Of a stretch of 64,000 nt of DNA, positions 9,381 to 18,423 are shown one piece after another. The notes beneath the pieces were generated by a model. The model saw only the letters and a program-made list of their open reading frames with translations. It did not search any database and was not told the DNA's origin. Positions within the stretch are counted from its first letter, which is position 1. The number at the start of each line of letters is the position of its first letter. Position numbers and translations under genes: made by a program. The stretch comes from Burkholderia pyrrocinia (GTDB taxonomy: Bacteria > Pseudomonadota > Gammaproteobacteria > Burkholderiales > Burkholderiaceae): assembly GCF_018417535.1 (NCBI RefSeq), contig NZ_CP070979.1, forward strand, positions 1,178,001 through 1,242,000. The letters run 5' to 3'.

Positions 9381-10500
9381 TATGCTTTCTCATCGAGGTG
9401 AATCCGGTTTGTGCTGTCCGAAACGGTGGCGCTTCTCCTGCTAAGCGGGCTAACGTTGCCCCGCTTTCGAGAGCGCGGTTCAAGACGGTCTCAGCATCCC
9501 GCGGGTTCGTGCGCAAGGATGTGGGTCTGATTCACTCAGGTGCTTGAGCGCGCCGAGATTGGTGGCAACGATACGCCAGAGATTTTGTGATCGGGACGCG
9601 GTCGCCGTCGGGACGGTGGCACGATGACAGACGGTTGTTGCGCCGAGGTGGTGCTGAGGCCGCAAGCAGGGCGGATTCTGGTCGAAAATGCGTGGACTTG
9701 CGCCATCGCTCGGCTTGTGTTGCTTCTGCTTTTTAGTGTCTATTTGGTGTTCGGGCCGGGCGAGGAGAATTCATTTTTATGGGGGCGGATCGAAAAGCCT
9801 TACGGGCATTGATCGGTGGCGCGGGCTGGATTCAAAGTTAAATGAATTGTGATGATTGTCCGGGTGTGGCGGTGAGGTGCGCTGGAAACCGTTCAAGCCC
9901 CGATTGAAAAGGGTTTTTCGGAAGTTTGATGGCCTGCCGACGCCTGCCGAAATCCGGTGCGAGCCGCGTTTTTTTTGTGTTTTTTGGTGTTCGTGACGTG
10001 GGGTAGGCATCTACCTGGCGATGCACAGGCAAACCTCGTGACGATATCAATGGACACGGTTATGGGTGGGTGCTCTGACGGTAAGACAAATCGAAGCCGC
10101 AAAGCCGACCGGCCAGCGGTCGCGATGTTGGGGACCGCCCGACAAATGCTCAGGTCGGGTGAGCGTAACCCGTTGCGGAAGCGCCTGTTGATCGATTGCA
10201 ATGTACTCGCGCTTGCGAAAGAGAATGTCGTGCAGCGTGATTACGTCCGGCGCGTGACAACGAACGTGACCGGACGCTTGCGGAAGATGAAATTCGCGCG
10301 CTCGGTCGACTCGTTCCGGCTGCACGCGTTCAGCGTTTCGTTGAGTCAGCAGTATGGATGAAACGAGACGATATCGACTCCGTTATTGCGCGGATGGCAA
10401 CTTCAAATCGGGTCCAACGAACACGCTGACGAGTCGGCAGCGATTTTGAAGTAACGACAGCTTCAACACAGATGTAAAGTGTTGCAAGGGAAGTGGAAGT
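9381..10500. other. Gene-poor junction region
   Basis: About 1.1 kb with no gene I can support. Part of it is A/T-rich with long T-runs (around 9968-9985). From about 10130 to the stop at 10361 a forward frame (RKRLLIDCNVLALAKENVVQ onwards) shows codon bias like real coding DNA but has no plausible start and no family I recognise, so it may be a remnant gene end. The stretch separates housekeeping genes and the intron remnant from the iron-regulated locus. Confidence 0.4.
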
Positions 10501-10512
10501 TAGTTTATAAAC

Positions 10513-10530
10513 ACAAATGATTCGTATTTC
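10513..10530. promoter_or_regulatory. Putative Fur box upstream of first fecI copy
   Basis: The A/T-rich site CAAATGATTCGTATTTC, about 40 bases before the sigma-factor ATG, resembles the Fur operator. It aligns with the better match upstream of the second fecI copy (AATG-N5-CATT at 58422-58434), and both are preceded by TTTATAAAC. Conservation in two diverged copies supports function. Fur control of FecI-type sigma genes is established in other proteobacteria. Confidence 0.6.
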
Positions 10531-10569
10531 CCTCCCACCTGCAGCCATTGATGTTGAAGGGGTTGTGAC

Positions 10570-11097
10570 ATGACCGTCACGCAGTCCGCCGTGCATCAGC
10601 ATGTGCATGTTCTTTATCGTGACCATCAAGGTTGGCTGCAAAGCTGGCTACGTCGGCGACTGGGAGATGCCGCCGACGCTGCCGACCTTGTCCACGACAC
10701 ATTTCTGCGCCTGATAGTCAAACCAGCACTCAAGGATTTCGGCAGCGACGCTGAAGCGCGGGCTTACCTGCGTGCGATTGCGCAGGGGATGTGCATCGAC
10801 CTATGGCGCCGTCGCGAAGTCGAGCAGGCCTGGCTGAACTCGTTAGCGGATCAGCCCGAGGCCAGTGAACCGTCTGCGGAACATCGTGCCATCGTCATCG
10901 AAACGCTGATCGAGATCGGCGAACTCATCAACCGCTTGCCGGATAAGGCGAGGCGAGCTTTCATCATGGCGCAGATCCACGGGTTGCCCACTCGAGAGAT
11001 AGCTGCCGCACTCGCTGTTTCGGAGCGGATGGTGCAGAAGTATCTCGCACAGGCCATGTTGCATCTGGCGCTGATCGACGCCGGTCTCGTTCGTTGA
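10570..11097 (+). CDS. FecI-like ECF sigma factor (copy 1)
   Basis: A 175-residue extracytoplasmic-function sigma factor of the iron-uptake FecI group. Region 2 is visible as LYRDHQGWLQSWLRRRLG...AADLVHDTFLRL and region 4 as LPTREIAAALAVSERMVQKYLAQAM. It is full length and closely similar along its whole length to the second copy at 58.5 kb. Unlike that copy, its partner genes downstream (fecR, TonB receptor) are broken, so it is an orphan. It may still respond to the intact FecR at 59.0 kb or act without an anti-sigma partner. A Fur-type site precedes it. Confidence 0.92.
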   Translation: MTVTQSAVHQHVHVLYRDHQGWLQSWLRRRLGDAADAADLVHDTFLRLIVKPALKDFGSDAEARAYLRAIAQGMCIDLWRRREVEQAWLNSLADQPEASEPSAEHRAIVIETLIEIGELINRLPDKARRAFIMAQIHGLPTREIAAALAVSERMVQKYLAQAMLHLALIDAGLVR

Positions 11098-11100
11098 CGC

Positions 11101-11746
11101 ATGCCGGTGATACTTTCCGCGTCCGGTGTGGAGGGCGATGTTCGAGCTGGTCGCCAAAGCCTCGAACAGGCTGCCCGCTGGTATGCCGCGCGTGATGTCC
11201 ATGGAGCACACGACGAGCACGTGGAGGCCTGGGGTCGAACACGGGCGACGCATTTGGAGAAATGCTCGTCGGCACTGGCGAAGACGGTTATCAGCGTCCG
11301 TTCTCGTTGACGCCCGTCGTGGCCGGATGCAGGCATTGGGCACGCACTTCATCGTGCAGAAAACTGAACGGTTCACGCTGCTCGTCAGCTTCGATGGAAA
11401 GATCCGGATTTGCAATTCATCAGGGCGGGTCGAAGTCGTCGCGGCCGGCCAGTAACGGCGCTTTACCGTAGGCGACATATCTGCGGCAGTACACGCGGAT
11501 CCCGCCTGAGAAGCGTGGCTGCGTGGAGCAATTATCGTCGAGAATATTTCGTTAAGCGAATTAATTGACGAATTAAGTCGCCATCGGTATAGCTATATCG
11601 GCGTCGATTCGAGGGTCGCGGGAGTCACGGTGGTCGGCCGCTTGCCAGTAGGCAGTCGGGACCAGACGCTCGCGATACTCGAACGCGAACTGCCAATCGG
11701 GGTAACGCGAATACTTCCATGGTGGACCAAGATCGACACCAGGTGA
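11101..11746 (+). pseudogene. Broken fecR (anti-sigma/sensor) remnant
   Basis: This stretch aligns piece by piece with the intact FecR at 59008-60021 but only across shifting frames. The N-terminal piece SLEQAARWYAARDVHGAHDE is in the first frame. The middle piece RMQALGTHFIVQKTERFTLL, reached by a frameshift, ends at a stop near 11455. The C-terminal piece (IIVENISLSELIDEL, then GVDSRVAGVTVVGRLPVG) ends LPWWTKIDTR and a stop at 11744. The membrane segment and about a third of the protein are deleted. It cannot make a functional regulator. Confidence 0.88.
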
Positions 11747-11812
11747 CGTGCGAGGCCAGGCGCGCCGCCGGATTCCGCGTGGTCGACTGATCTGCGAGAA
11801 AAAAATTATCTG

Positions 11813-11867
11813 GATTCGGTTCGCATTTCCGGTCCTCATCCGGTTAACAGATGAAAGGGGATCATTC
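11813..11867 (+). promoter_or_regulatory. Relict TonB-receptor promoter (copy 1)
   Basis: This block matches 60084-60143, upstream of the intact receptor, almost base for base: GGTTCGCATTT, then TCATCCG, TTAACAGATGAAAG and ATTCG. Its conservation in a locus whose receptor is gone, and its position after fecR, suggest it contains the FecI-type sigma promoter. Which bases form the -35 and -10 elements is not determined. Confidence 0.6.
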
Positions 11868-12164
11868 GCTAAATAATGGCGCGGTGATCTAGCGTGAAAG
11901 TCAGTGACGATAGCGCCCGCTGCCATCACGGAGCGCCCGCCTGACACGCGGGAGCGCGGCCGTCGTTCCGATAAGCCGCGTCGACGTCGATTTGATGGCT
12001 GAAGGGCATTATTTTTCTTGGCATTTCGACTCCAAAGGATCACGACCTTATGTATTGCCTGCCGGAAGCTACAGTGCTCGTGTACTGCCCCGATCGGGCG
12101 GCCTGCGCGATTTCGTCCGCGCATCGTTCCGCATCTCGGGGGATGCGACTTGCCGTACCTGGAA

Positions 12165-12398
12165 TCGCACCGAGTTTTACTGCCGGGCTATGTGCGGCTT
12201 GACGCTGTAACGCGTTACCAGGCCAGCACTGGCGGACATTCAGTGATGTTCCGCGCCGGGGTGAGGAACGTCCCCGACAAGCGCTACTTGGCTGAGGCGA
12301 ATTGCATCGCCATCTGGCCCGGCCGGACGGGCACGTTTGTCTTGTCCGCGGAGATCGGCATGCAAGGAATGCCATCAGCACCACCAAAACGATACTGA
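12165..12398 (+). pseudogene. TonB-dependent receptor C-terminal remnant
   Basis: Only the last strands of a TonB-dependent receptor remain: LPGYVRLDAVTRYQASTGG, then RAGVRNVPDKRYLAEAN and TGTFVLSAEIGM. These match the typical lPsyxrlDlgarY / NlfdkrY / tfxlsv endings, as in the intact receptor ending at 62868. The signal peptide, plug and most of the barrel are gone; between the relict promoter and this piece (11870-12160) I see only frame-broken sequence. It lies just upstream of the diaminopropionate operon. Confidence 0.75.
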
Positions 12399-12509
12399 GA
12401 GACGACGGCCCGCAATGCACCACGGAGCAAATCGGTCGTCGACGACGAAAGCTCGGGCATCCGCCGCACCACAGGTGCGTGATTGCCCGATTTCACACGA
12501 GGGAAATGT

Positions 12510-13580
12510 ATGAATCTTTCCGAAGGCATCGATCCATCCGGCCTGCGGCCGGTTTCGAAGTCGCTAGCTATCTATGAATTACGCGACGACGAGGTGGCCC
12601 GACTCGCCGACATTTCGCAGGAGTTGATCGCTCAATACGACAGTGTCGAGAGTGTCGCGTTCGCAAACGATTGCATGCTGGCCTCGCAGGAATTGCCGCG
12701 CTCGCTGCGCTCGCTGGCGCATCGCTATCGACAACTGGAACTACCGTGCAGTGTGCTTCTGTTGCGCGGAATGCCGGTGGACGACACCCGCATCGGCCCG
12801 TCGCCGTCGCACTGGGACGCGCCGTGGCGCAACCCGCGATCGCTGACTGAAGAAGTCATGCAATGCCTGATGACGTCGCTGCTGGGTGACATGTTCGGTT
12901 GGCGCACACAGGAAAACGGCCGCTTCTTGCGTCACATCGTGCCGATCAGGAACGACCATGCCGAGCAACTCGGCGGCGGCAGCAGTGTGACGCTCGTGTG
13001 GCACAACGAGGAGGCGTTTCACGAGCATCGAGCCGATTTCCTTTCGATTCTTTGCTACCGCAACGACGAGCGGGCAGAAACGATTTTCTGCGGGATCGAG
13101 GAAATCGGGATTCCGGACGATATGTGGCGGGTATTGAGCGCCCAACGCTTCATGATTCTTCCGGACAAGTCGCACCTGCCCGAGCAGAACGTCAGTGAAC
13201 ACTGGCGACTCGACGATCATGTATTCGAGCACATCCGCCGCATGCACGAGAACCCGGAGCCGGTGTCGGCCCTGTCCGGGCTGCGCGCGAAGCCGTGGTT
13301 GCGTGTGGACGAGGCATTCATGGCGGCGCTACCGGGCGACGAGGAGGCGCAGCGTGCGTTGCGCTGGCTGATCGACGCCTGCTATACGCATCGCACGAGC
13401 GTTGTGATGCACCCGGGCGACATGGTCTGGGTCGATAACAAGCGCGCCGTCCACGGACGCACCATCTACCGCCCCAACTATGGACCGCGCCAGCGCTGGT
13501 TGCGGCGTGTCAATGTCCACGTCAACCTGCGCGAGACGTTGCCGTTCCGGCAGGCCCCTTCGATGCGCGAAATCCTGTGA
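12510..13580 (+). CDS. Fe(II)/2-oxoglutarate-dependent amino-acid hydroxylase (clavaminate synthase-like)
   Basis: A 356-residue TauD/clavaminate-synthase-superfamily oxygenase, of the kind that hydroxylates free amino acids (VioC, AsnO, OrfP, lysine hydroxylases). The iron triad is visible: H165-x-E167 in LVWHNEEAFHEHRAD and distal H315 in DNKRAVHGRTIY, followed by the 2-oxoglutarate-binding arginine in PRQRWLRRVNV. The ATG at 12510 follows GAGGGA. It is first in an operon with SbnB-, SbnH- and SbnA-like genes and a MATE exporter, so its substrate is probably an amino-acid building block of the same product. The exact substrate is not readable. Confidence 0.85.
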   Translation: MNLSEGIDPSGLRPVSKSLAIYELRDDEVARLADISQELIAQYDSVESVAFANDCMLASQELPRSLRSLAHRYRQLELPCSVLLLRGMPVDDTRIGPSPSHWDAPWRNPRSLTEEVMQCLMTSLLGDMFGWRTQENGRFLRHIVPIRNDHAEQLGGGSSVTLVWHNEEAFHEHRADFLSILCYRNDERAETIFCGIEEIGIPDDMWRVLSAQRFMILPDKSHLPEQNVSEHWRLDDHVFEHIRRMHENPEPVSALSGLRAKPWLRVDEAFMAALPGDEEAQRALRWLIDACYTHRTSVVMHPGDMVWVDNKRAVHGRTIYRPNYGPRQRWLRRVNVHVNLRETLPFRQAPSMREIL

Positions 13581-13587
13581 GACACGG

Positions 13588-14634
13588 ATGAATACGATGA
13601 CATTAGCGATGCCCGGTGCGACCAAACCTGACGCGGACGTACGACCGCGGCTTGCGACGCAACCGTCAAGGCTGCTCGTGCTTGGCAAGCACACGATCGA
13701 CGAACTCGACTACGACCCGTCGATGGTGCTCGAGGCGGTCGAGGGTGCATACCTTGGCCTGGGTACCGGCGAATCGGAGAATCCGCGCAAGCTGATGAGC
13801 CAGCCGGACGACAAGCATTCGGTTGCGTATTCGATGCTAGGCCGAGACGGTGGGCGTAAAACTGTCGGATTCAAGACTTCGTATAAGTACGATCCCGAAC
13901 ACAACCGCGAACTACAGAAGTACTACACGACATTGCTGCTGTTCGACGATGAAACCGGCATGCCCGTTGCACTGATGGACGGCAGCCTGGTCGGGTCGCT
14001 GCGTACGCCGGCCGTGTCGGCCTTGATCGCGCGTGTAGCCGCGCCGCATGCCCGAACGGCACTTGTCGTCGGCACCGGAACGCAGGGTCGTATGGCGGCG
14101 CCGTTCCTGTTAACCGCCCTGCCAGACATCGAGCGGGTGATCGTACACGGCCACTATGAATCGGGAATCGATGCCGTCCGCAGTACGCTGAAGCGCTTTC
14201 ACCCTGACCGTGACATTGAGGTGTCGACGGATCTCGCTGCGTCGGCGACGGAGGCGGACATCGTGCTTGGCGTGGCCGGCGCCGGCGTACCGGAGACGGT
14301 GCGTCACGCGGCGCTGAAGCCGGGCTCTCTTGCACTGCTGGTCGGATACGGGATTCACGCCGATGCGCTGCATCGCGCCGACTACCGGATCGCGACCAGC
14401 GAGGCACAGATGTCGGTGACCGGCGTCGACCTCGTTGACGAAACCGGCAAGCTTCCTGCTGTCGATGCGGAGCTTCCGGACATACTGCTCGGCCGTAAGC
14501 CGGCACGGCGCAATGACGGCGACATCGTCTACGCGTTCAACAGCGGAATGATCGTGACCGACATCGCGCTCGGGCGCGTGTTGGCCGACGCGGCTCGGGT
14601 GAAAGGGCTCGGCGAGGAAGTCGAACTATGGTGA
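13588..14634 (+). CDS. SbnB-like NAD-dependent dehydrogenase (2,3-diaminopropionate biosynthesis)
   Basis: A 348-residue member of the ornithine cyclodeaminase/mu-crystallin family, with a Rossmann loop ALVVGTGTQGRMAAPF. In staphyloferrin B synthesis SbnB oxidatively cleaves N-(1-amino-1-carboxyethyl)glutamate to L-2,3-diaminopropionate and 2-oxoglutarate. An SbnA-like partner two genes downstream makes that role much likelier than plain ornithine cyclodeamination. It starts seven bases after the hydroxylase stop and overlaps the next gene by seven bases. Confidence 0.85.
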   Translation: MNTMTLAMPGATKPDADVRPRLATQPSRLLVLGKHTIDELDYDPSMVLEAVEGAYLGLGTGESENPRKLMSQPDDKHSVAYSMLGRDGGRKTVGFKTSYKYDPEHNRELQKYYTTLLLFDDETGMPVALMDGSLVGSLRTPAVSALIARVAAPHARTALVVGTGTQGRMAAPFLLTALPDIERVIVHGHYESGIDAVRSTLKRFHPDRDIEVSTDLAASATEADIVLGVAGAGVPETVRHAALKPGSLALLVGYGIHADALHRADYRIATSEAQMSVTGVDLVDETGKLPAVDAELPDILLGRKPARRNDGDIVYAFNSGMIVTDIALGRVLADAARVKGLGEEVELW

Positions 14635-16010
14635 GCGACATCCCCCGACTGCCCGCGTTGTGGGACCCGGCATTGCGCGATTTCGTGGACGGGCATCAGG
14701 CAATGATCCGCGATCTTGCGGACGGCTTTGACGCGCCTGTCCATTTCTTGTTTCCAGAGCGATTCGCCCGCAATGTCGCGGAGTTCCAGCGCGTGCTCGA
14801 CGGATATCGGGTTCCCGGGCGCGTGTACTATGCGAAGAAGGCGAACAAGGCGCGCTGCTTCGCGCATATGGCGGCAGAAGCGAGGATCGGCGTCGACGTC
14901 GCGAGTGCGGGCGAGTTCGCCGACGCGTTGGCCGCAGGGGTGTGCGGAGCCGACATCGGCGTGTCCGGTCCCGCAAAGGCGAGTGCGCTGCTACGGCTCG
15001 CCATCCTGCACGATGCGTTGATTGCGGTCGACAGTATCGACGAACTCGATCGTCTGACCGCGATTGCGCGGCAATCGAATCGCGTCGCACGTGTTCTGCT
15101 GCGCATGGCGCCAGGTGTGCAAAACGAGAGTCGATTCGGGCTGAGTGCCGAGGCGCTCAGCTTGGCGCTGTCGGCGTGTGCCGCGATGCGGTCGGCGGTC
15201 GTCCTGGAAGGGTTCTCGTTCCATCTGTCTGGTTACAGTGCAACGGCCCGCTGCAATCAGGCGGGGATCGCGCTGCGCGCGTGCATTGCCGCTCGAACGC
15301 TCGGCCTTGCGCCACACACGATCAACATCGGCGGCGGCTTTGCGATGTCGTACGCCAGCGAGGACGACTGGCGCGCATTCCAGCGCGCACACGGCGCGGG
15401 CGATTACCACGCAAACAAGGTATTCGACGGCTTCTATCCGTATTACTCGGCGTGCAGTGGCGCGCAGATGCTCGATGCCATTTTGGCCGGCATTCCCGAT
15501 GCAGAATCAACGTCGTTCGCCGAACTGGTACGTGAGCACGGCTTGCAAGTCATGCTGGAACCGGGGCGCGCGCTGCTGGATCAGGCGGGATTCACGGTTT
15601 TTGCCGTGCAGGGCGTGAAGGATTGCGGCGACTACGGGATAGCGACCGTCAACGGCACGAGCTTCAGTGTTTCCGAGCAATGGTTTGCCAGCGAATTCCT
15701 GCCCGATCCGGAGTTGCTGATGCCCGTGCGCGAATCGTCGCAATCTCCGCGTGCGGCGGGCCCTTATCGCGCGTGTGTTGGCGGCGCGAGCTGCCTCGAT
15801 TCCGACATGCTGACCTGGCGCAAGATCGCGTTCAAGCAACGTCCGGAACCTGGCGATCTTCTGATCTACCCAAACACGGCTGGCTATCAGATGGATTCCA
15901 ACGAGTCTCCATTTCACGAATTGCCGCTCCCGCCAAAGCTTGTCTTAACGCTCGACGGTACGCGGCCGCGTTGGCGCGTCGATCGCCATTTCCAGATCTC
16001 CGGAGCCTGA
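14628..16010 (+). CDS. SbnH-like PLP-dependent decarboxylase (fold III)
   Basis: A 460-residue alanine-racemase-fold decarboxylase of the DAP/ornithine/SbnH group. The PLP lysine lies in VYYAKKANKARCFAHM, the phosphate-binding glycines in TINIGGGFAMSY and the catalytic Cys/Asp loop in GGASCLDSDMLTW. In staphyloferrin B assembly SbnH decarboxylates a citryl-diaminopropionate intermediate. No IucA/IucC-type synthetase is present here, so the substrate may be free or carrier-bound diaminopropionate or its hydroxylated form. The start overlaps the SbnB-like gene, implying coupled translation. Confidence 0.85.
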   Translation: MVSDIPRLPALWDPALRDFVDGHQAMIRDLADGFDAPVHFLFPERFARNVAEFQRVLDGYRVPGRVYYAKKANKARCFAHMAAEARIGVDVASAGEFADALAAGVCGADIGVSGPAKASALLRLAILHDALIAVDSIDELDRLTAIARQSNRVARVLLRMAPGVQNESRFGLSAEALSLALSACAAMRSAVVLEGFSFHLSGYSATARCNQAGIALRACIAARTLGLAPHTINIGGGFAMSYASEDDWRAFQRAHGAGDYHANKVFDGFYPYYSACSGAQMLDAILAGIPDAESTSFAELVREHGLQVMLEPGRALLDQAGFTVFAVQGVKDCGDYGIATVNGTSFSVSEQWFASEFLPDPELLMPVRESSQSPRAAGPYRACVGGASCLDSDMLTWRKIAFKQRPEPGDLLIYPNTAGYQMDSNESPFHELPLPPKLVLTLDGTRPRWRVDRHFQISGA

Positions 16011-16012
16011 CC

Positions 16013-17050
16013 ATGAATGTACGTTTTCTCGGTGAACAAGCCACGATGACCATGCCCGCGATCGTGTCGAAAGTATCGGATCTTATCGGCCGCACGCCGC
16101 TGTTCGAATTGATTCGCGGCGCCAACGGAGCGCGCATCCTGCTCAAGCTGGAATCGACGAATCCGACCGGCAGCGCAAAGATTCGGATGGCAAGGCAGAT
16201 GCTCGACGAAGCGGAGCAGGACGGAAGCCTGCGGCCGGCCGGACGCGTGATCGAATCGACCTCCGGCAACACGGGTATGGGCCTGGCGCTGTTGTCGGCC
16301 GAGCGCGGCTACCGATTTACCGCAGTCGTGGACTGCCACGCGTCGAAAGACAAGCTGCGCGCGATGCAGGCGTTCGGCGCGGAACTCGTCTACGTGAGCG
16401 ATGGCGAAGCACTCGCGACGGTGGACCGGGAGGCGCTTGCCGAGCGAATGGCAGCCGACGACCCGGACAGCATCTGGACCGAGCAGCATAACAATCCGGC
16501 GAATGGCAACGGCTATCGCGGGCTGGCGCACGAGTTGCGCGAAATTCTCGGCGACCGAATCGACTTCCTGGTCGGTTCGGTCGGCACCGGTGGCTCGCTT
16601 TTCGGCACCGCGCGCGAACTGCTCGCGACGGGCTCCGCGCCACGTGTCGTCGGTGTCGAACCGGTCGGCTCGATCGCATTCGGCGGCGAAGGTGGATCCT
16701 ATTACCAATCCGGCACCGGGACACCGCCTGGCGCCGAGATTGGTGCATTGGTCGACTACGCGCTACTCGACGAAGGGGTCAAAGTGACGGACGCGGCCGC
16801 ATTCAATACCGCCCGCTACATCGCACGCAAGAAATCGCTGCTCGTCGGCGGCTCGGCAGGCGGCGTTATTTGGCATGCACTGAAGATGCTCGATTCGTTG
16901 CCGGCCAATTCGACGCTTGTCGTCCTGGTATGTGACGGCGGCGAGAAGTATCTTGACACGGTGTTTAACGACGAGTGGATGCGCGAGCGAGATCTGCTCG
17001 ACGAGTCTGTCGCCCGCGAACTCGAACCGATATTCTCCCGCGCCGTATGA
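16013..17050 (+). CDS. SbnA-like PLP-dependent synthase (2,3-diaminopropionate biosynthesis)
   Basis: A 345-residue cysteine-synthase-fold (type II PLP) enzyme. The Schiff-base lysine is K56 in NPTGSAKIRMA, with the substrate loop ESTSGNTGMG and glycine-rich phosphate cup SVGTGGSLFGT. SbnA condenses O-phosphoserine with glutamate to make the SbnB substrate; finding both genes in one operon supports that role over cysteine synthesis. ATG at 16013 is preceded by a GGAG and lies two bases after the upstream stop. The stop overlaps the MATE start. Confidence 0.87.
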   Translation: MNVRFLGEQATMTMPAIVSKVSDLIGRTPLFELIRGANGARILLKLESTNPTGSAKIRMARQMLDEAEQDGSLRPAGRVIESTSGNTGMGLALLSAERGYRFTAVVDCHASKDKLRAMQAFGAELVYVSDGEALATVDREALAERMAADDPDSIWTEQHNNPANGNGYRGLAHELREILGDRIDFLVGSVGTGGSLFGTARELLATGSAPRVVGVEPVGSIAFGGEGGSYYQSGTGTPPGAEIGALVDYALLDEGVKVTDAAAFNTARYIARKKSLLVGGSAGGVIWHALKMLDSLPANSTLVVLVCDGGEKYLDTVFNDEWMRERDLLDESVARELEPIFSRAV

Positions 17051-18423
17051 AACTTCATCGACAAGTCTGGCTCGATGCCAGGCAAATCGGCGTGCTCGCT
17101 GCCCCCCTTGTTCTCACGCAGCTCGCCCAGGTGGCGCTGACGACGACCGACATCGTCATGATGGGAATGCTTGGACCTCGCGAGATTGCCGCCGGTGGTC
17201 TCGCACTGACGATCTTCAATCAGTTTCGGACAATGGGGACCGGGCTCGTGACGGGGACCGGCAATCTGGTCGCGTTCGCCAACGGCCAGCAAGCTCACGC
17301 GGAAATCCTGCGGTTGGGGCGCGCCGGCTTTGCGCTATCGACGCTTGCGGCACTGGTGTTTTCGCTACTGATGCTGTGTATCGAAATGCCGCTCGTCTGG
17401 CTCGGGCAAGATCCTGATGTTGCAAGGCAAGCTTCGTTCTATCTTGCGGCTGCCGCACCCGGCATATTGCCGTGCCTGTGGTTCCAGACGCTTCGGCAAT
17501 ATACCGTCGGCTTGCGCAAGCCAGGGCCTCTACTGGTGATCACGATCGTTTCGATTGTTGTAAATGCCGCGCTCGACTACGCGTTGATGTTCGGCCGGTT
17601 CGGCTTCCCGAAGCTCGGCTTGATCGGCATTGCCTGCGCAACCAGCAGTGTGTACCTGCTCTCTTTCATTGCGTTTCTCACGATCGCAAAGCGCCGGCCG
17701 GAACTGGCCGAAAACCTGTCGCTCGCTGTCTGGCGCGCGGACGCCGAAGCATTGGCGCGAACGTGGAGAATGGGGCTTCCGATCGCTGCCACGTATGGGT
17801 CGGAAGCGGCGTTCTTCACCGTCCTTACGCTCGTGATCGGAACGCTCGGTACCGATGCGCTCGCCGCCCAGACGATCGTCAATCAGGTGATTTACATTGT
17901 ATTCATGATTTCGGTCGGGTTGTCTCATGCATCATCGATCAGCATCAGCCACGCGTGCGCGCAGCACGACTATCGCGGCGCTCGGCGGCTCGGTTATACC
18001 GGACTCGCGCTCGGCGTCGGGGCCATGCTGATCGTTGCGCTGCCGTATCTCGTCACACCGACCCGTGTGCTTGCGCCATTCCTCGACAACAGCGTTGCCG
18101 CGAGTGCGGAAGTCCTGCGGCTCGCAGGAGGACTGCTGACGATCGCGGCGCTGCTGCAGATCTTCGATTGTAGCCAGAACATCGGTGTCGGCATTTTGCG
18201 GGGCCTCGGTGATGTGACAAGCTCGTTCCGTATCTCGATCGTCGGGTACTGGATGATCGGTCTACCTGTCGCATGGGCGGCCGGTGTGCTGCTGGGGTAT
18301 GGCATCTACGGAATATGGAGCGGACTCGCGATCGGGCTTGCCGCAACGGCGTCGATGCTGCTTCACAAGTTTGAGGGCAATCTTCGAGAGCTGACGGAAC
18401 GTACTCGCACGGGGCATTCGTGA
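17047..18423 (+). CDS. MATE-family efflux transporter
   Basis: A 458-residue twelve-helix Na+/H+-coupled multidrug/toxin extrusion exporter. Helix 1-2 features (LAAPLVLTQLAQVALTTTDI and VMMGMLGPREIAAGGLAL) are typical, and the two-half MatE repeat continues with AATYGSEAAFF in the second half. It is the last gene of the diaminopropionate operon and starts inside the SbnA-like stop codon, so it probably exports the product or an intermediate. A shrunken copy sits at 62921-63247 after the intact receptor gene. Confidence 0.92.
   Translation: MKLHRQVWLDARQIGVLAAPLVLTQLAQVALTTTDIVMMGMLGPREIAAGGLALTIFNQFRTMGTGLVTGTGNLVAFANGQQAHAEILRLGRAGFALSTLAALVFSLLMLCIEMPLVWLGQDPDVARQASFYLAAAAPGILPCLWFQTLRQYTVGLRKPGPLLVITIVSIVVNAALDYALMFGRFGFPKLGLIGIACATSSVYLLSFIAFLTIAKRRPELAENLSLAVWRADAEALARTWRMGLPIAATYGSEAAFFTVLTLVIGTLGTDALAAQTIVNQVIYIVFMISVGLSHASSISISHACAQHDYRGARRLGYTGLALGVGAMLIVALPYLVTPTRVLAPFLDNSVAASAEVLRLAGGLLTIAALLQIFDCSQNIGVGILRGLGDVTSSFRISIVGYWMIGLPVAWAAGVLLGYGIYGIWSGLAIGLAATASMLLHKFEGNLRELTERTRTGHS

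Noticed and set aside
9480..9665. Leftward 61-codon frame (SQNLWRIVATNLGALKHLSE)
   Set aside because: No start with a ribosome site, no recognised family and no neighbouring transposase parts; not enough to call a gene or an IS remnant.
14628..16010. Diaminopimelate decarboxylase (lysA)
   Set aside because: Fold and motifs fit, but the operon contains diaminopropionate genes and no lysine pathway genes.
16013..17050. Plain cysteine synthase for housekeeping sulfur assimilation
   Set aside because: It is translationally locked into an operon with SbnB- and SbnH-like genes and a MATE exporter, which fits diaminopropionate synthesis better.
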